A DNA stretch of 64,000 nucleotides from Paramecium sonneborni (lineage: Eukaryota; Ciliophora; Oligohymenophorea; Peniculida; Parameciidae), in the NCBI GenBank assembly GCA_905182985.1, contig CAJJDN010000164.1, positions 21,955 to 85,954 of the forward strand. The letters run 5' to 3'. A model generated the notes under the pieces. It did no database searches, was not told where the DNA came from, and saw only the letters and a program-made list of their open reading frames with translations. Made by a program: the position numbers and the translations under genes. How positions within the stretch are numbered: the stretch's first letter is position 1; each line of letters opens with the position of its first letter. Below, in pieces: positions 26,826 through 38,545 of this stretch.

Positions 26826-28028
26826 TGTTTATACATATTGTTTGTTTTTGTATAGGTAAAATTAATTAATCATAAATATATAAATATGCTTTCATAATAT
26901 ATATAAATTAAATCTATATATTTAAAAAAAGAGTATAAAATTGATAGAGAAGTTTTATGATAAACCAGATACCACTAAAGAACTTACTAAGATTTTTGGT
27001 AAAATTTTGCTATTGTTTAATTTATAATTAAAAATAGCTGCTTAAATAAATGTTGAAATACAAACTTAAGAGTCCATTTTTATGTAACTATTATGTCAAT
27101 TTTAGATATTTAAAATTTGATTAACTTGAATTCTTCCTAATTCTTATCAGTTTAAAGATATATTAAATGAATTTGTTTAAATAGATAATATTTTAAGGAA
27201 AGCTGAATTAAATTTTTGTGTTCTTACCTATATTCAAGATGGGAATAATAAATAAAGAATATGTTTCTAAGTTTGAGCAATTAAATGGGGGACTAGACTT
27301 TTCATAAATCTTGAGAGTCAATAAAAAATGAGATAAATTTGTAAGACTTAATTTTAGATTACAGTTTAAAATGGTTTAAAAATAAAAATGAGTTCACTAA
27401 TTAAGTTATAAAATATATTTAGTAAACTATATAATTATTAAATTCTTCAAAGGTATTTCTAGCAATCAATTTCTTCCATTTATAACTAATCATTTATTAG
27501 ATCTAATCTTTCGGTATTATTTTTCATCATAATTACATCATTGAAAATTTCAAAAAATGAATTATAATCCTATTCCTTATTTAACAATTATGATTAAAGT
27601 TAGTTTTAAGTCTTATAATAATCTGGTATAAAATGTTAATACTATATTAAATTATATTATATTATATTATAAATATTTTTTAATGCAAATAAAATTTTTA
27701 TTTTGTATAAATTTAAAATAAATATGTCCTTTTCTAGCGTTGTTTTTCTTTTGTGAAAATTCTTCTAAATTCGAATGGTAGTAGAATTTAAAGTTGTAAT
27801 TGAAGATATTGTAGTATTTGTTCTTTATTTGATCGATAACATTATCCTTTAAGATTGGTATTCATAAATATATAAAATAATCTTTACTATTATCAAATCT
27901 CTTTAATACGTAATAATGATAGCTGTCTTAAATGCTTATTTTATTGAAATGATGACATATTTTAGGTTAAATATTGCAATATAAGCAAATTTTAAGGAGA
28001 AAAAGAAGATAATATAATATACATTAGA
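26826..28028. other. Gene-poor stretch with coding-like fragments
   Basis: Between the ankyrin gene and the first b561 fusion are purine-rich pieces on the plus strand. One is near 26941-27120 (IEKFYDKPDTTKELTKIF) and one near 27145-27270 (FKDILNEFVQIDNILRKAE). They lie in different frames and end at TGA, and I could not join them with plausible introns. A decayed gene is the likeliest explanation. The distal part, near 27640-27680, is simple ATT-rich sequence. Confidence 0.4.
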
Positions 28029-30010
28029 ATGTTTACATATATTCTATTTTTAGGACTTACAATAAAATAATCTTATACTCAATAGGTTTATGATTAATAT
28101 CCATAAATATCGTTCCTTGCAAATTAAAATTTCAAACATAAGGATTTATATGGTACTAATTATGAGGAAGAAGAAAGTCCTGGTAGTAATGTATTTTTTA
28201 CTTTTCACTAATATGCTAACTTTATAACTTGGGCAATTTTGGTTGATTTAGGTATTATTGCTAATAGATATGGAATACTTGTATAATATAAAATGGAAGT
28301 CCATGCGATAATTATGATCTTAGTAATTATTCCTTCAGTTGTAGCTGAATTTTTTATGATCTTTGGAGAGGGAGATCCTTAATTATTTGGTTAGGAAAAT
28401 TTAGAAGACATACATGGTTTATTAGGTTTTATTTTTTTGGGTTTGATGATATTTTAAGCTATTGGAGGGATAGTATTAAAATTCTGTATATAATCGATTA
28501 ATATATAGAGTCATTTAAAAATATAATCACTTTTACATATTTATTTAGGATATATAATTTATTTATTAGGAAAGATATAGTTAGGTTTTGGATATTATTT
28601 GTCTTTTTCAAATGTAGTTAATGAAGGATAAGGTAATTTAATTTCATTTTGGTGTGTATATGCATTTATGTTTTTTTGGAGAATAATCTTTGAATATCTT
28701 TATTAAAATGGAAAATTTTATTAATTCTTCAACAAAAAAGAAGAAAGATCAAGATAGCAATCAGGAACACTTTCGAATTCATTAATGATTTAATACATAG
28801 AGCAAAATGGTATGATATATCTTATAATATAGAATAATCTCAACTTTAAGAAGATTTTAAAAGTAGGCTATGGGTTATGTTCAATAATGAAATTATAGAT
28901 TTAACAGAATTTGTACATCCAGGTGGTTAATATATATGGAATAAAATAAAAGGGAGAGAAGTGTCTCGATTTATTTTTGGAGGTTGTGGTTTAGAAGATG
29001 AAACTGCGAAATAATATGAACATTCTAAAAATGCATTAGTATTATTATAAAACCGTGTAATTGGATAATTAAATAGAATTACTGTAACTATTCCAAATGA
29101 TGAAGGATCAACAACTAATATTACATCTTGGAAGTTAGATACAATTACAAAATTAAATGATAAAATAAGTTATTTTGGATTCTCGAATTCTTAGTATAGA
29201 ATAATATCTTAATTTACTTAAATTCATTCATTTGGAAAGTATTTTCAGATTAAATCACTTGAATCGAAAACTGTTCCAATAAGATAATATACATGTATTT
29301 TATCTATGGCCCCAGAAAATGTAGAATATAGAATTTAACTTGTCACTTATATTGAATCTATTGTTAAAACTAATTAATAAAGTAATGCTCCTTTATAACC
29401 CAAATATTTGAAAGAACTTCCTATGATTATTAAATGTTATGAATCTTAAAAGGGTTTCTCTAAATATATTCATAAGCATAAAAATGAAATGTATGATATA
29501 TAGGGACCATTTGGACCTTCTCATGGTATACCAAATAAAGGTAAAATTGTAATTATTTGTGGAGGAACTGGGATTTTTCCATTTTTAGATCTTTTAGATT
29601 TCCTACTTAAAAGCATTATTTATTAAATAACCTTGAATAAATTTGGCAAATAATTAGCAGATAGTTTAAATTCTTATGATTGTTCATTTAACACTGATGT
29701 ACATATAACTCTTTTTATGGCAGTGGCTAATAAATCAGAATTAATTGGATCAGATATTCTATTTCCTATAATATAATTATAAAAACATTTACAAAAAGAA
29801 GTCTTAAGATTGATTATCAAAATTAAAGAGAAAATTGAAGGCATTGAGACTATTGAGGAAAGATTTAGCAAAGAAATGTTTAATAGATATTTAGCCAAAA
29901 ACTTAGATTATCAAAGATATTTAATTTGTGGACCTCCTTAAATTTAAGCATCAGTTCCAATTATTCTTAGAGAAATGGGTGTATAAGATAATTTCATTCA
30001 TTTCATCTGA
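28029..30010 (+). CDS. Cytochrome b561 - b5 - flavin reductase fusion (copy 1)
   Basis: The 652-residue product combines three electron-transfer modules. A short signal-like start is followed by about five to six membrane spans with the spaced His residues of cytochrome b561 (MEVHAII, DIHGLLGF, LLHIYLGY). At about 265-340 is a cytochrome b5 domain with the haem ligands HPGG and EHSKNA. The C-terminal 300 residues are a cytochrome-b5-reductase-like unit with a flavin motif RQYT, a nucleotide loop CGGTGIFPFLDL and a terminal CGPPQ. The intron is 28810-28832 (23 nt, TAG). Such a protein could pass electrons from NAD(P)H across a membrane, for example to ferric iron; this is inferred from the modules. 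A paralogue lies at 43343. Confidence 0.88.
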
Positions 30011-30488
30011 TAAATTTATAATATATTATCCAAAACCATAAATTATTCAACTAATTTATTTTTATTATTGAAATTTAAAAGGGATCCTCTTTTTGTAACT
30101 GATTTTACAAGTAGACAATTGCTTAGTATAAATTCTATATTCTAAGTTCCATTATCAATAATTTATAAGGATGTATTATTGATTATATTTATTATGTGAC
30201 CAATAATAAAATATAATCAATATAATAAAATATAATCAAAGATTAATATCAGTAAGTAATCAAAGTCATTCTTAAAGAAAATATACAATTCTATTGTTAA
30301 TTTAGTGTAATAGAATATAGTTTTTTCGATGAAAAAGAAGTTCTATTTAAGAAATGTTTGAATAAAAGAAAGATGAGGATTTTTAGAGAATTTTAGGAAA
30401 TAAAAATGTCATTTGAAGAATTATTTAAGATAGTATCAGAATAAGTATAATGATTCCCTTTTATTTATTTGAATATATATTAATTTAA
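30011..30488. other. Spacer with short direct repeats
   Basis: This 478-bp region contains two near-identical copies of a 17-bp AT-rich unit (aataaaatataatcaa type) around 30204-30240. A short frame at 30411-30449 starting MSFEELFKIVSEQ could be an upstream exon of the next gene if a 50-nt intron were removed, but that is longer than any other intron here. Confidence 0.4.
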
Positions 30489-31778
30489 ATGCAGATTTGT
30501 ATAATATGTACTTCAGAAACAAATTTTTCAACAAAATGTGGGTGTCATTTTTGTTTGGAGTGTCTAATAAATTGGTTTGAAGAGAAAAACAGAGATAAAG
30601 CAATTAAAATTATTTAATGTCCGAATTAAGATTGTCCTTTCAGTTATAGTAGGGATGAAATTTTAAGTTATTGTTCTCTTTAACCTTATGAAAGGATGAT
30701 TTAAGAGATTTTAGTAAAGGAATATCTAAAAAATGAAGATGTTCGACCATGTCCAAATGGTAAATGTAAATATTATGGATATATTGAATTATAAAATAAA
30801 TGTGATGATGAATTAGAGTGTTAAGAATGTGGAATGAAATGGAGAGATTTTGCATTAGCTTCATATACATATTAGATTGAATACATGATACAAAATATAT
30901 TTGGAATAATAAGAGAATTTTGTTATTGTTTTATTACTGCAAATGAGTGTCCTAATTGTGGTGTTTTGATTTAAAGAAATGGAGGTTGTAAACATATGAC
31001 ATGTAAAGTATGTGCACATTAATTTTGTTGGTTATGTAAATAATAATGGGGAAGACACAAAGAAACTTAATGTTTTAGTTAATTCGTATTATCAATTGGA
31101 TTGTTATTGACTTTTCCTGTTAATATATTGTATTAATTTGGAGTATTTTATTATTTACTTTATCTATTATATCCATTGTTATGGATTTTTGAACTATTTA
31201 CTATGAATGTATTAATAATTGGAACCTTATCAGGTTTATTTGGAGTTTGTAAATCAATATATGATCTCTAAAATAGAAGACGCTTTTATGAAAATCTACT
31301 AATTTTAGGTGGATGCATCATATTACTTACTCTAGAGTATTTCATCTTATAATTTTCTACTAATTATTTGGATATAACTCTTGGAAAATCAATTATAGGT
31401 TTTGGATTAGAAATCTTAATTATAATATTGGTTTTCAGTTATTTTACTAGAATAGGATTTAGATGGATTTTAATTCCAATTATTGGTATTTTATTATGTT
31501 ATTAATGGGGATTAAATGGATTATCATTACTAATTTGGTAGTTTCCAGTAATATTTGGTTCAAGAAATCTTATGTCTTAGATCTACTTTAATTTTATTGC
31601 TATTGGTTTATTAGTTTTATTCAATATTTTTAGTTTATAAGAAATTTTTGTTTAAACTAAATTTTATTTATTATTGGGATCAACATTGTTTCAATTTAAA
31701 AGGAATGCTGAGAAAAATCATTTAGTATTTGTAGGTATTTTAGCAATAAGCTATATTTATGATATAATATTTAGTTGA
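30489..31778 (+). CDS. RBR-type E3 ubiquitin ligase with many membrane spans
   Basis: A single exon encodes 429 residues. RING1 occupies about residues 3-55 (CIICTSE, CGCHFCLECL), the IBR about 95-135 (CPNGKCKYY, CQECGMKW), and RING2 about 160-200 with the catalytic-Cys motif NGGCKHMTC and CWLCK. In RBR ligases the Cys of GGC forms the ubiquitin thioester. The remaining 230 residues are very hydrophobic with roughly seven to nine predicted spans, more than in the RNF144/RNF19 families. It should ubiquitinate at an internal membrane. A shorter paralogue lies at 34328. An alternative start at 30411 via a 50-nt intron is possible but not favoured. Confidence 0.88.
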
Positions 31779-31827
31779 TTTATATATATATTTGATTATT
31801 ATTTCTTTAATTAATTAATATAATTAA

Positions 31828-33159
31828 ATGTAACAAAAATCTATTTCTTATGTTAGATAAGCACTATAATAAATTGCATTTGAAATGGGAAAGCCAATAT
31901 CATCAGTTGAACCATATATTGAAATGTAAATGGATTGTTATATTTTAAGTCTTGAAGAAAATTGGTATGATACAAAAGATTCAATTAAAAAGATGAAGTA
32001 GGAAAATTTTGATGAATTTAAAATTCCAAAAAGAATAGGTTAATTACTTATGGAGTTTGTACAAAGACCTGATGAATAGAAATTAAATTGGCAATTAGAA
32101 TTGACTAAAATAATTTCAGAAATTTCAGATTAGGATTAACTTTATAAAACATTAGAAATACTTTTTAAAATAATATCTAATGTTGTTATGAATCCATTAA
32201 GTTTAGAAAAATAAAAAATAAATATAAGCTCAAAAACACTTTAAAACAACATACTTAAATATCCATCAGCATTAAATTATTTAAAGAATTTAGGTTGGAA
32301 TATAGAAGCTGAATATTTATTGGTGTAATATAAAATGGAACAATAAGGTGTATGGAAAGATGCTGTTGAAGAATTGGTGAATTATACTGAAAAGAAATAA
32401 GGATTTAATCCCTAAAAACCAATAATTCATTCTTCATCATCAAATGTATCAATCACTTCTTAATTGGCCAAAAATGAAGGTTATGATATTTATTCATTCT
32501 CTCAAAAGCTTGAATAATTACATCAGAAAAGATTTGTAATATATAATTGTTATCATAAGGAAATTATGAGTTAACCAATTACTAATAGAGATATTAAAAT
32601 ATTTATTGGTAGAAAATAATAATCACCTGTATAGTTATAATAACAAATTCAAATCTAAGATGATTATGAAGAAGTTTAACCTTAGAAAGATGAATAATTA
32701 TTGTAATTTCTTTAACAAGTTGCTTAGGTAATTTAAATGTAATAATTTATATATAGTCTCTTGAAGAATAACAATTTGCTTCAAAAAGAAAGAAGGAATT
32801 TGAAGAACTTCTTAAAAAACCTATATTCTCAAAAACAGATATAAGAGTTTAATTTCCAAATAGTGTTATTGTTTAAGCTATTTTTGGACCATTAGAAACA
32901 TTAAAAACTTTATATGATTTAATAAAGGATGTAAGTTTATTGAATTTATATATATAATTTTTAGATGCTAGAAGATTAAAATCTTGAATTCTACTTGTAT
33001 ACTTCCCCTCCTCCTGTAAGAATGACATAAAAATATTTTAATCAAAATTTTGATGATTTAAATTCAGTTCCTAATGGACTATTTTATTTTGGAGTAGAAA
33101 AATAAACTTCAAATTTCTATTTGAAAGAATAATGGATGAAAACTGCAAGAGAGCTTTGA
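31828..33159 (+). CDS. PUB and UBX domain protein, likely Cdc48/p97 cofactor
   Basis: The spliced product is 422 residues. A helical N-terminus (about 1-80) precedes a PUB domain at about 85-180, recognisable from SSKTLQNNILKYPSALNYLKNLGW. A Gln-rich linker follows, and then a C-terminal UBX fold at about 325-420 with TDIRVQFPNSVIVQAIFGP and FYLYTSPPP. PUB plus UBX is the arrangement of UBXN6/UBXD1-type adaptors that bind the AAA ATPase Cdc48/p97, so a role in extraction or turnover of ubiquitinated proteins is likely. Introns are 32728-32756 (29 nt) and 32931-32964 (34 nt). It sits between two RBR ligases. Its 3' end converges with the tubulin acetyltransferase gene, about 80 bp apart. Confidence 0.87.
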
Positions 33160-33240
33160 GTATTTTTAAGAAATCATTTAAATTGATATTTTATTCAAAT
33201 ATTAATGATATAGATTCTTATTAGTATTATTAATAATATT

Positions 33241-34089
33241 TCATCTTTTTTTCTAGATTTAGGCTGACATGAGTCCAGTTGTTGTTTGATACATCTAATA
33301 ATTAAGAAAAATTAAATACATTTTATTGTTACTTTTGATCTGTTGCCCATGGAGCTTAAGTTTTACTTTCCTTTTATTATTGATTTTTGGATTATGTTGA
33401 TTAAATAGTCATCTACGACATCAATGATCCTAACTATTCAACTTTTAAAGGTGTTGATGATTATTAATATTATGTTGACTATGGTGATGCCAGTTAATTA
33501 TTTAGAATCTATTATTATCTATTCTCAAAATATTATGAAAAGATAACAAAATTGTTATTCTATGGTATATAATTTTAGAGATGATAATGTTTTTTTAGAA
33601 ATCCAAGTAATTTTGGAGATGGTCTGTCATATGCTAGTTTTTCTGGGCAAATTATTTCACATCTAAGCATTTCTTCAAATAATTCTTTCCCAATTCCTTT
33701 TCTCTAAACAGACTCATGTACATAAAAGTCTAACACGCACAAAGGCTGTATTTCTTTAACTAATCCACTTAAATCTCTGTGAAATAAATTCTTTCTTCCC
33801 ACCTTAAGCATACCTAAACATTACTAAATATATTCAATTATATTAATACTTTTCCTTCTGATTTAATATATAACTTTTAATCACTTTAATAAAATCTTAA
33901 TGGACTTGTTATAACTTATTTCAAATTTTATGCCTTACATATATTTACAATTAATACCTTTGCAGATGCTTCACCCATAGTAGTAATCACTTCATCAAGT
34001 TATGGATTGCGTTATTAAGCTCCATTCAAAATACTCATTCCGTTTTCATTAACTGACATACATTTTGAGATTAAAAAGTTAAATTGCAT
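33241..34089 (-). CDS. MEC17/ATAT1: Alpha-tubulin N-acetyltransferase
   Basis: The 257-residue product matches the ATAT1 family closely: MGEASAKAQNL near residue 40, [31 protein letters not shown] with the acetyl-CoA loop, and [18 protein letters not shown] with the conserved catalytic Asp, then PQNNNFVIF. The family acetylates Lys40 of alpha-tubulin inside axonemal and cortical microtubules. The C-terminal tail is Gln/Ser/Thr-rich. Introns are 33934-33957 (24 nt, AAG), 33824-33849 (26 nt) and 33295-33319 (25 nt). The first is supported by homology, since its removal joins two conserved blocks. The last intron sets the stop at 33241 and is the least certain; without it the frame would run into the neighbouring gene. 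Confidence 0.9.
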
Positions 34090-34327
34090 TTTTAATATTA
34101 AAATTACTGTAATAAATTACAAGTATGATAAATAAAATATTTATACAGAAACTCTAATATATCTACATTTATTGATTGAAATATATATTTTATGTTTATT
34201 TTGAATTGAACTATCAATTTAATTTAATATTCTTATTAATATTCTTTTTATTATTATACATATCAAAATTGATCGGATATATGTGTCGAAATTATAATCA
34301 ATTAATTAGCAAAACATTTTAAAGATA

Positions 34328-35373
34328 ATGTATTGCCCAATTTGTATCAAAGATTAACCTCACCTATTTATATAAAAGTCTTGTTCATGTAAATTTTGTT
34401 ATTAGTGTGCATTGAATTGGATTGAAGAATTAATCAAATAAAAATAAAATATAAAGTCTTTTAAATGCTTAAATTACTAATGCAAAGAAGAAATAAGTTT
34501 AATGAAATTTCATTAATCAATTGTTTCTAAGAAAATAGAGAATAGATTTTAAGAAATTATGTTTAAAAATTATTTATAAAGAACCTAAGATGTAAGACCT
34601 TGTCCAAATAAAGCTTGTAATAATTATTGTTTTCTACCAAAATCTAGATGTAAAGAGGAGTTTGTTTGTGATTAATGCAGTAAAATGTTTCAATAATAGA
34701 AGATTTCGTTTGGGTTGATAAATAATATTTACCTTACAACAAATTACTTTTCATAAATTTCAATCAAGTTAAGAATAATATTTTTTCAATAGTATTCAAA
34801 TTTTTCAAAACATAAAATTGTCCTAAATGCAATGTTTAAATAATGAAGAATGGAGGTTGTAGACATATGACATGTAAAAAATGTTTAGTTAATTTTTGTT
34901 GGTATTGTAAAAACTATTTAGAGGGACATGATGATGATGTATGTAGTAAATCAATAATTTCATATTACTTATTGATCCTATATAACACTTTAATTACATT
35001 ATATCTTGTAGGTTTTCATTTATATCTTATTTTACTCATGTATCCTTTGTATTTATTTGCTATTGTAATTATTTACAATTTGTATGTATTTATACCATTT
35101 ATACTAATTGCTACTATAACAGGTGCAATTTTAAGATTTAAAATTGAAATAAAAAATAGGAAAAAATATGTTATGGATTGTATTTATGGACTTTTGATAG
35201 AAGGATTAATCTATTTAATTGTTTTTATAGGAATTGAATTACTTGAAGTAAGCAATTAGTAATTAATGAATTACCATTATTATTAAGGTATTATAATTGG
35301 TATATGTGGAACAATGAAACTAATACATTATGGATTGAATAAGTTGATTTTCAAGATTGGCTTTAATATTTGA
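34328..35373 (+). CDS. RBR-type E3 ubiquitin ligase, short paralogue
   Basis: The 341-residue protein repeats the architecture of the gene at 30489: RING1 (CPICIKD, CSCKFCYQC), IBR (CPNKACNNY, CDQCKDFVW) and RING2 with NGGCRHMTC and CWYCK. It has fewer hydrophobic segments (about four or five spans) after RING2. A 20-nt intron at 34680-34699 (TAG) restores the IBR frame, and the spliced length is 342 codons. Loss or gain of spans relative to its paralogue suggests the two work at different membranes or bind different substrates. Confidence 0.87.
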
Positions 35374-35420
35374 TATGAATTATAAATAGTTTTGATAAAA
35401 AATCACACTATATTTATATA

Positions 35421-35684
35421 TCACTCTTGAGGTTCTGGTCTTAAAAGTCTTGGAATGAAACCTTTGACTAACTCAACCAAAGGTATTTTTCTACCACCCT
35501 TTGGTTCATCATCATCAGAATCAGAATCACTATCACTTTCTTATAAATCTCGATCAACTTTAGCTTCTTTCTTATCTTCTTACTCTTCCACTTCATCATC
35601 TTAATCAAATGTGTTATTGTCTTTTTATTTTGCCAAATTTATCCATTCTTATTATACTTTTTCTAGATCATCAATTTTAGACAT
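35421..35684 (-). CDS. Small acidic protein, 87 aa
   Basis: An 88-codon exon from ATG 35684 to TGA 35421 encodes MSKIDDLEKVQQEW, then a highly acidic Asp/Ser/Glu stretch (ESDSDSDSDDDEPKGG), and a C-terminal motif KIPLVELVKGFIPRLLRPEP. The acidic serine tract could be a casein-kinase-2 target. I do not recognise a family. Compact placement between two genes, and purine richness on the minus strand, support it as real. Confidence 0.7.
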
Positions 35685-35896
35685 AGTTTCCAACTGAGTT
35701 CTTGTTGAATTCTTAAATACAATAGAATAGGTACTTAAACGCAATATGTTTACCTTATTCTTTTAATGATATTGGTTGATAACCTAATTAGCATGAATAT
35801 AATAAATTTAATTATTATGCTAATCAAGAATGTAAATGTAATTTAGAATATGTTATATAATTACTAAATGATAAAGAAATAACACAATTTAAAAAA

Positions 35897-37427
35897 ATGA
35901 GATTAATAACTAATACAAATATCATAGTTGATGATTTTGAATTGGCTAAGGATTATAAACTAGATACTTTTATTCACTTCCTAACACATTTCCATTAGGA
36001 TCATTGGTAAGGAATGACTCCTTTATGGAATTATGGGAAAATCTATTGTAGTAAGATTACAAAGCAGTTCATCTTAAATAAGTTTCCAAAGATTGAAAGA
36101 ATAGTTTCATTAGACATGAATCATATTTACTATTTGAATCTTAAGACATAAGATTTGACAGATAGGATTGAAAATGAGTTTACAATTGAAGTAGCTTTAT
36201 TTTCAGCAAATCATATTCCTGGTTCCACGATGTTTTTATTTCGTGGATATATGGGAACTATTCTTCATACAGGAGATTTTAGATATAATAAGAGTATGAT
36301 AACATAGAATCCCATTTTATTCCCTCAATATTAATCAATCTAAATTGATGAACTAATATTTGATAATACTTATTGTGATCCAATGTTCAATTTTCCAACT
36401 GCTGATATTGTTGCATAATAAATGATTAAAATCATTGAAAATAACATCAAAAAAAGAGTATTAATTGCAATGGGTGCTTTAGGAAAAGAAGTTATTGTGA
36501 TGGAAATTTGCAAATACTTTAAAACTAAAATTATTGTGATTGAAGAAAAGTATAATCAATTAATCGCTAGTTCCACTGAAAATATGAATTTATTCACTAC
36601 AGATAGAAAAGGTAATTCAATATTTATAATTTTAGGATATTTTATTGAAATAATAAAGAGAAGTCATAGAGAATAAATAATTTCGTAGTATTTGGAAGAA
36701 GCAAAGGAGAATTTCATTTGTATAAATACAGATTTTTTAATGTAAAGTCATAGAGATCCAGATGGCATTAATTATATGGTACCATATTCATTGCATTCTA
36801 ATTATTAAGAAATGAGAACCTTTGTTAATGCTATTAAACCAGCCATCTTAAAGGTAATCTTTCCTCTATATTTGTTATGAAGAAATTAGTTATACCATAT
36901 GAAAATTTTGCTGAATACAGAAGAAAAGTCAGAATTAATCCAGTCAAAGGATTCCAAGGTTATTTAAAAAGACTAAAAACAAATGGTGAATCTGGTTATT
37001 CCACTCTGATTAGAGAATGTACTGATTTTACTAAGATATCTAAGAATTATACAAAATGGATGACTGAAACTAAATTTCGTAAAATTAATCTTTAAATATC
37101 AAAGGCGGATTAATGGAATAATTAGGAGTATAATTGGAACCAGATAGAAAAAATAGAAAAAGAAAAGTAGATTAAGTTATGCCAAAACCTACAATAAAAT
37201 AGTGTATTAGAGAATTAGAGAAGTAGTATATTTACTCAAAAAAACCAGAAAAAGTAGAATCATTAGAGGATATTTCAAATAGATTAAAAGCAACTAACAA
37301 CAATTAATAAATTACTAAATTCTTAAAAAAGCCTTAATAAATTGAAGATGTAGAATGTAAAAATGATGAAGAAGAGATTTATAATATTATTTAAGAGTAT
37401 TTACATTTTCATGATAATGATGCGTGA
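35897..37427 (+). CDS. SNM1/Pso2-type DNA cross-link repair nuclease
   Basis: About 483 residues from the first in-frame ATG. The metallo-beta-lactamase motif HFLTHFHQDHWQGM is near residue 30. Further family blocks are [22 protein letters not shown] and [12 protein letters not shown]; the DRMBL part follows with KPAILK...[14 protein letters not shown]. The family trims and opens interstrand cross-links or ends as a 5' exonuclease. Introns are 36612-36635 (TAG), 36854-36882 (AAG) and 37079-37104 (AAG). The tail is basic (DRKNRKRK) and ends in acidic residues. Coding-like sequence extends upstream of the chosen ATG (YYANQECKCNLEYV) behind a TGA, so an unseen first exon is likely and the start is uncertain. 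Confidence 0.85.
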
Positions 37428-37446
37428 TATAATTAAATTAATTAAG

Positions 37447-38509
37447 ATGAAATTTATTAATCGATGTTTATATAAGTTTTCTACAAATGTTATTAGAGAC
37501 TAAATCTATGAATTTGACAAGAGTGCAATTAGTTTGAGTGTTAGAATTAATAGCTTAAAGGAATTCAATGATTTTTAAAGGTTAAGAGACTTAAATATAC
37601 ATCGCATAATCTATAATCTGAATGATTAAGCAGAACTAATGGAATTTTTGGCTGAGCATAATGATGAATGTATAAAAAAAATATTTGATCCATCCTTTTT
37701 TATATGTAAGTTAAAGATTAAATGAAATCTTAGTTCGCGGTGTCAGTGTTAATGTTCCGACTATTCTGAGAGATGGAAAATTTAGAAAGCTGGAATAAAA
37801 AGCATTGTTATAGATTTGTCAACACTTATTTAAATTGAAAACAGATTAAAATAAGACTCAATTCCAAGTATTTATGGTATATATGATTAATTTATTTTTA
37901 TGCATTAAAACATGATGGAAACATTGATAAAGAGGAAGAATTTTTAAGTTTAGTGAAAGAGGAATTAGATGATTTACAAAGTGTAATAGAGAATTCATTC
38001 AATTTTGAGGTGAATCATGTACTTAGTTATAATCCAAAATTCACATATGATTTATTATTTAAATTGGCAAATCAACAGAAAACTTTAAAAAGTGTCAATT
38101 TTAATATTTACAGATATGCAAATCCTTAATAGAGTGAATTGGATTAAAATAGAGATATATTGGCAACTCTTTATCAACATGTAAATGAGTAATATAATAC
38201 AATATTTTTGAAAAACTTTATATTTGAAGAACAATATGTAAAATAATAGAATTTGTCTGAAGGGATTGTTAGTTATTCACATGTAATGATTTGATAGAGT
38301 TAATAATTTAGTTAGTGGATATGTTAAAATTGATGCATTTCCGAGGTTCTTTAGTATTTGAGTATAATAAAAATTTGGAGAGAAATGTTGAATTCATTGA
38401 TCAATTATTATAATCAAGTAAATACATTTTGTGTGACAAACATAAATTGGGAGAAGAACATGAATCTCACATAGTAGAGGGAGACACAATGCCACCTATA
38501 GATGTTTGA
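37447..38509 (+). CDS. Unrecognised, possibly mitochondrial protein with a frame break
   Basis: The start MKFINRCLYKFSTNVIR is basic and amphipathic, like a mitochondrial targeting peptide. Coding continues with an intron at 37706-37733 (28 nt, TAG) and a last intron at 38283-38311 (29 nt, TAG), ending ...GDTMPPIDV. Between about 37873 and 37906 the frame must shift past a TGA, yet no AG is present to close an intron. Removing 34 nt starting at the GT at 37873 would restore the frame (FQ|ALKHDGNIDKEEEF) and give 323 residues. It is either a non-AG intron, a base error or a real frameshift mutation. The gene begins only 19 bp after the SNM1 stop. Function unknown. Confidence 0.65.
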
Positions 38510-38545
38510 GTTATATATATAGATACATAGATATATATATATAAT

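Noticed and set aside
30411..30488. Upstream exon MSFEELFKIVSEQ for the first RBR ligase
   Set aside because: It needs a 50-nt intron ending GCAG, far longer than all others here; the paralogue starts directly at its RING domain.
33340..33860. Long open frame on the plus strand opposite the tubulin acetyltransferase
   Set aside because: It is the antisense shadow of a gene with strong family motifs ([20 protein letters not shown]).
37878..37906. Retained 26-bp IES as the cause of the frame break
   Set aside because: The TA pair 26 bp apart gives the wrong reading phase after excision, and no other TA pair in the stretch gives the phase needed.
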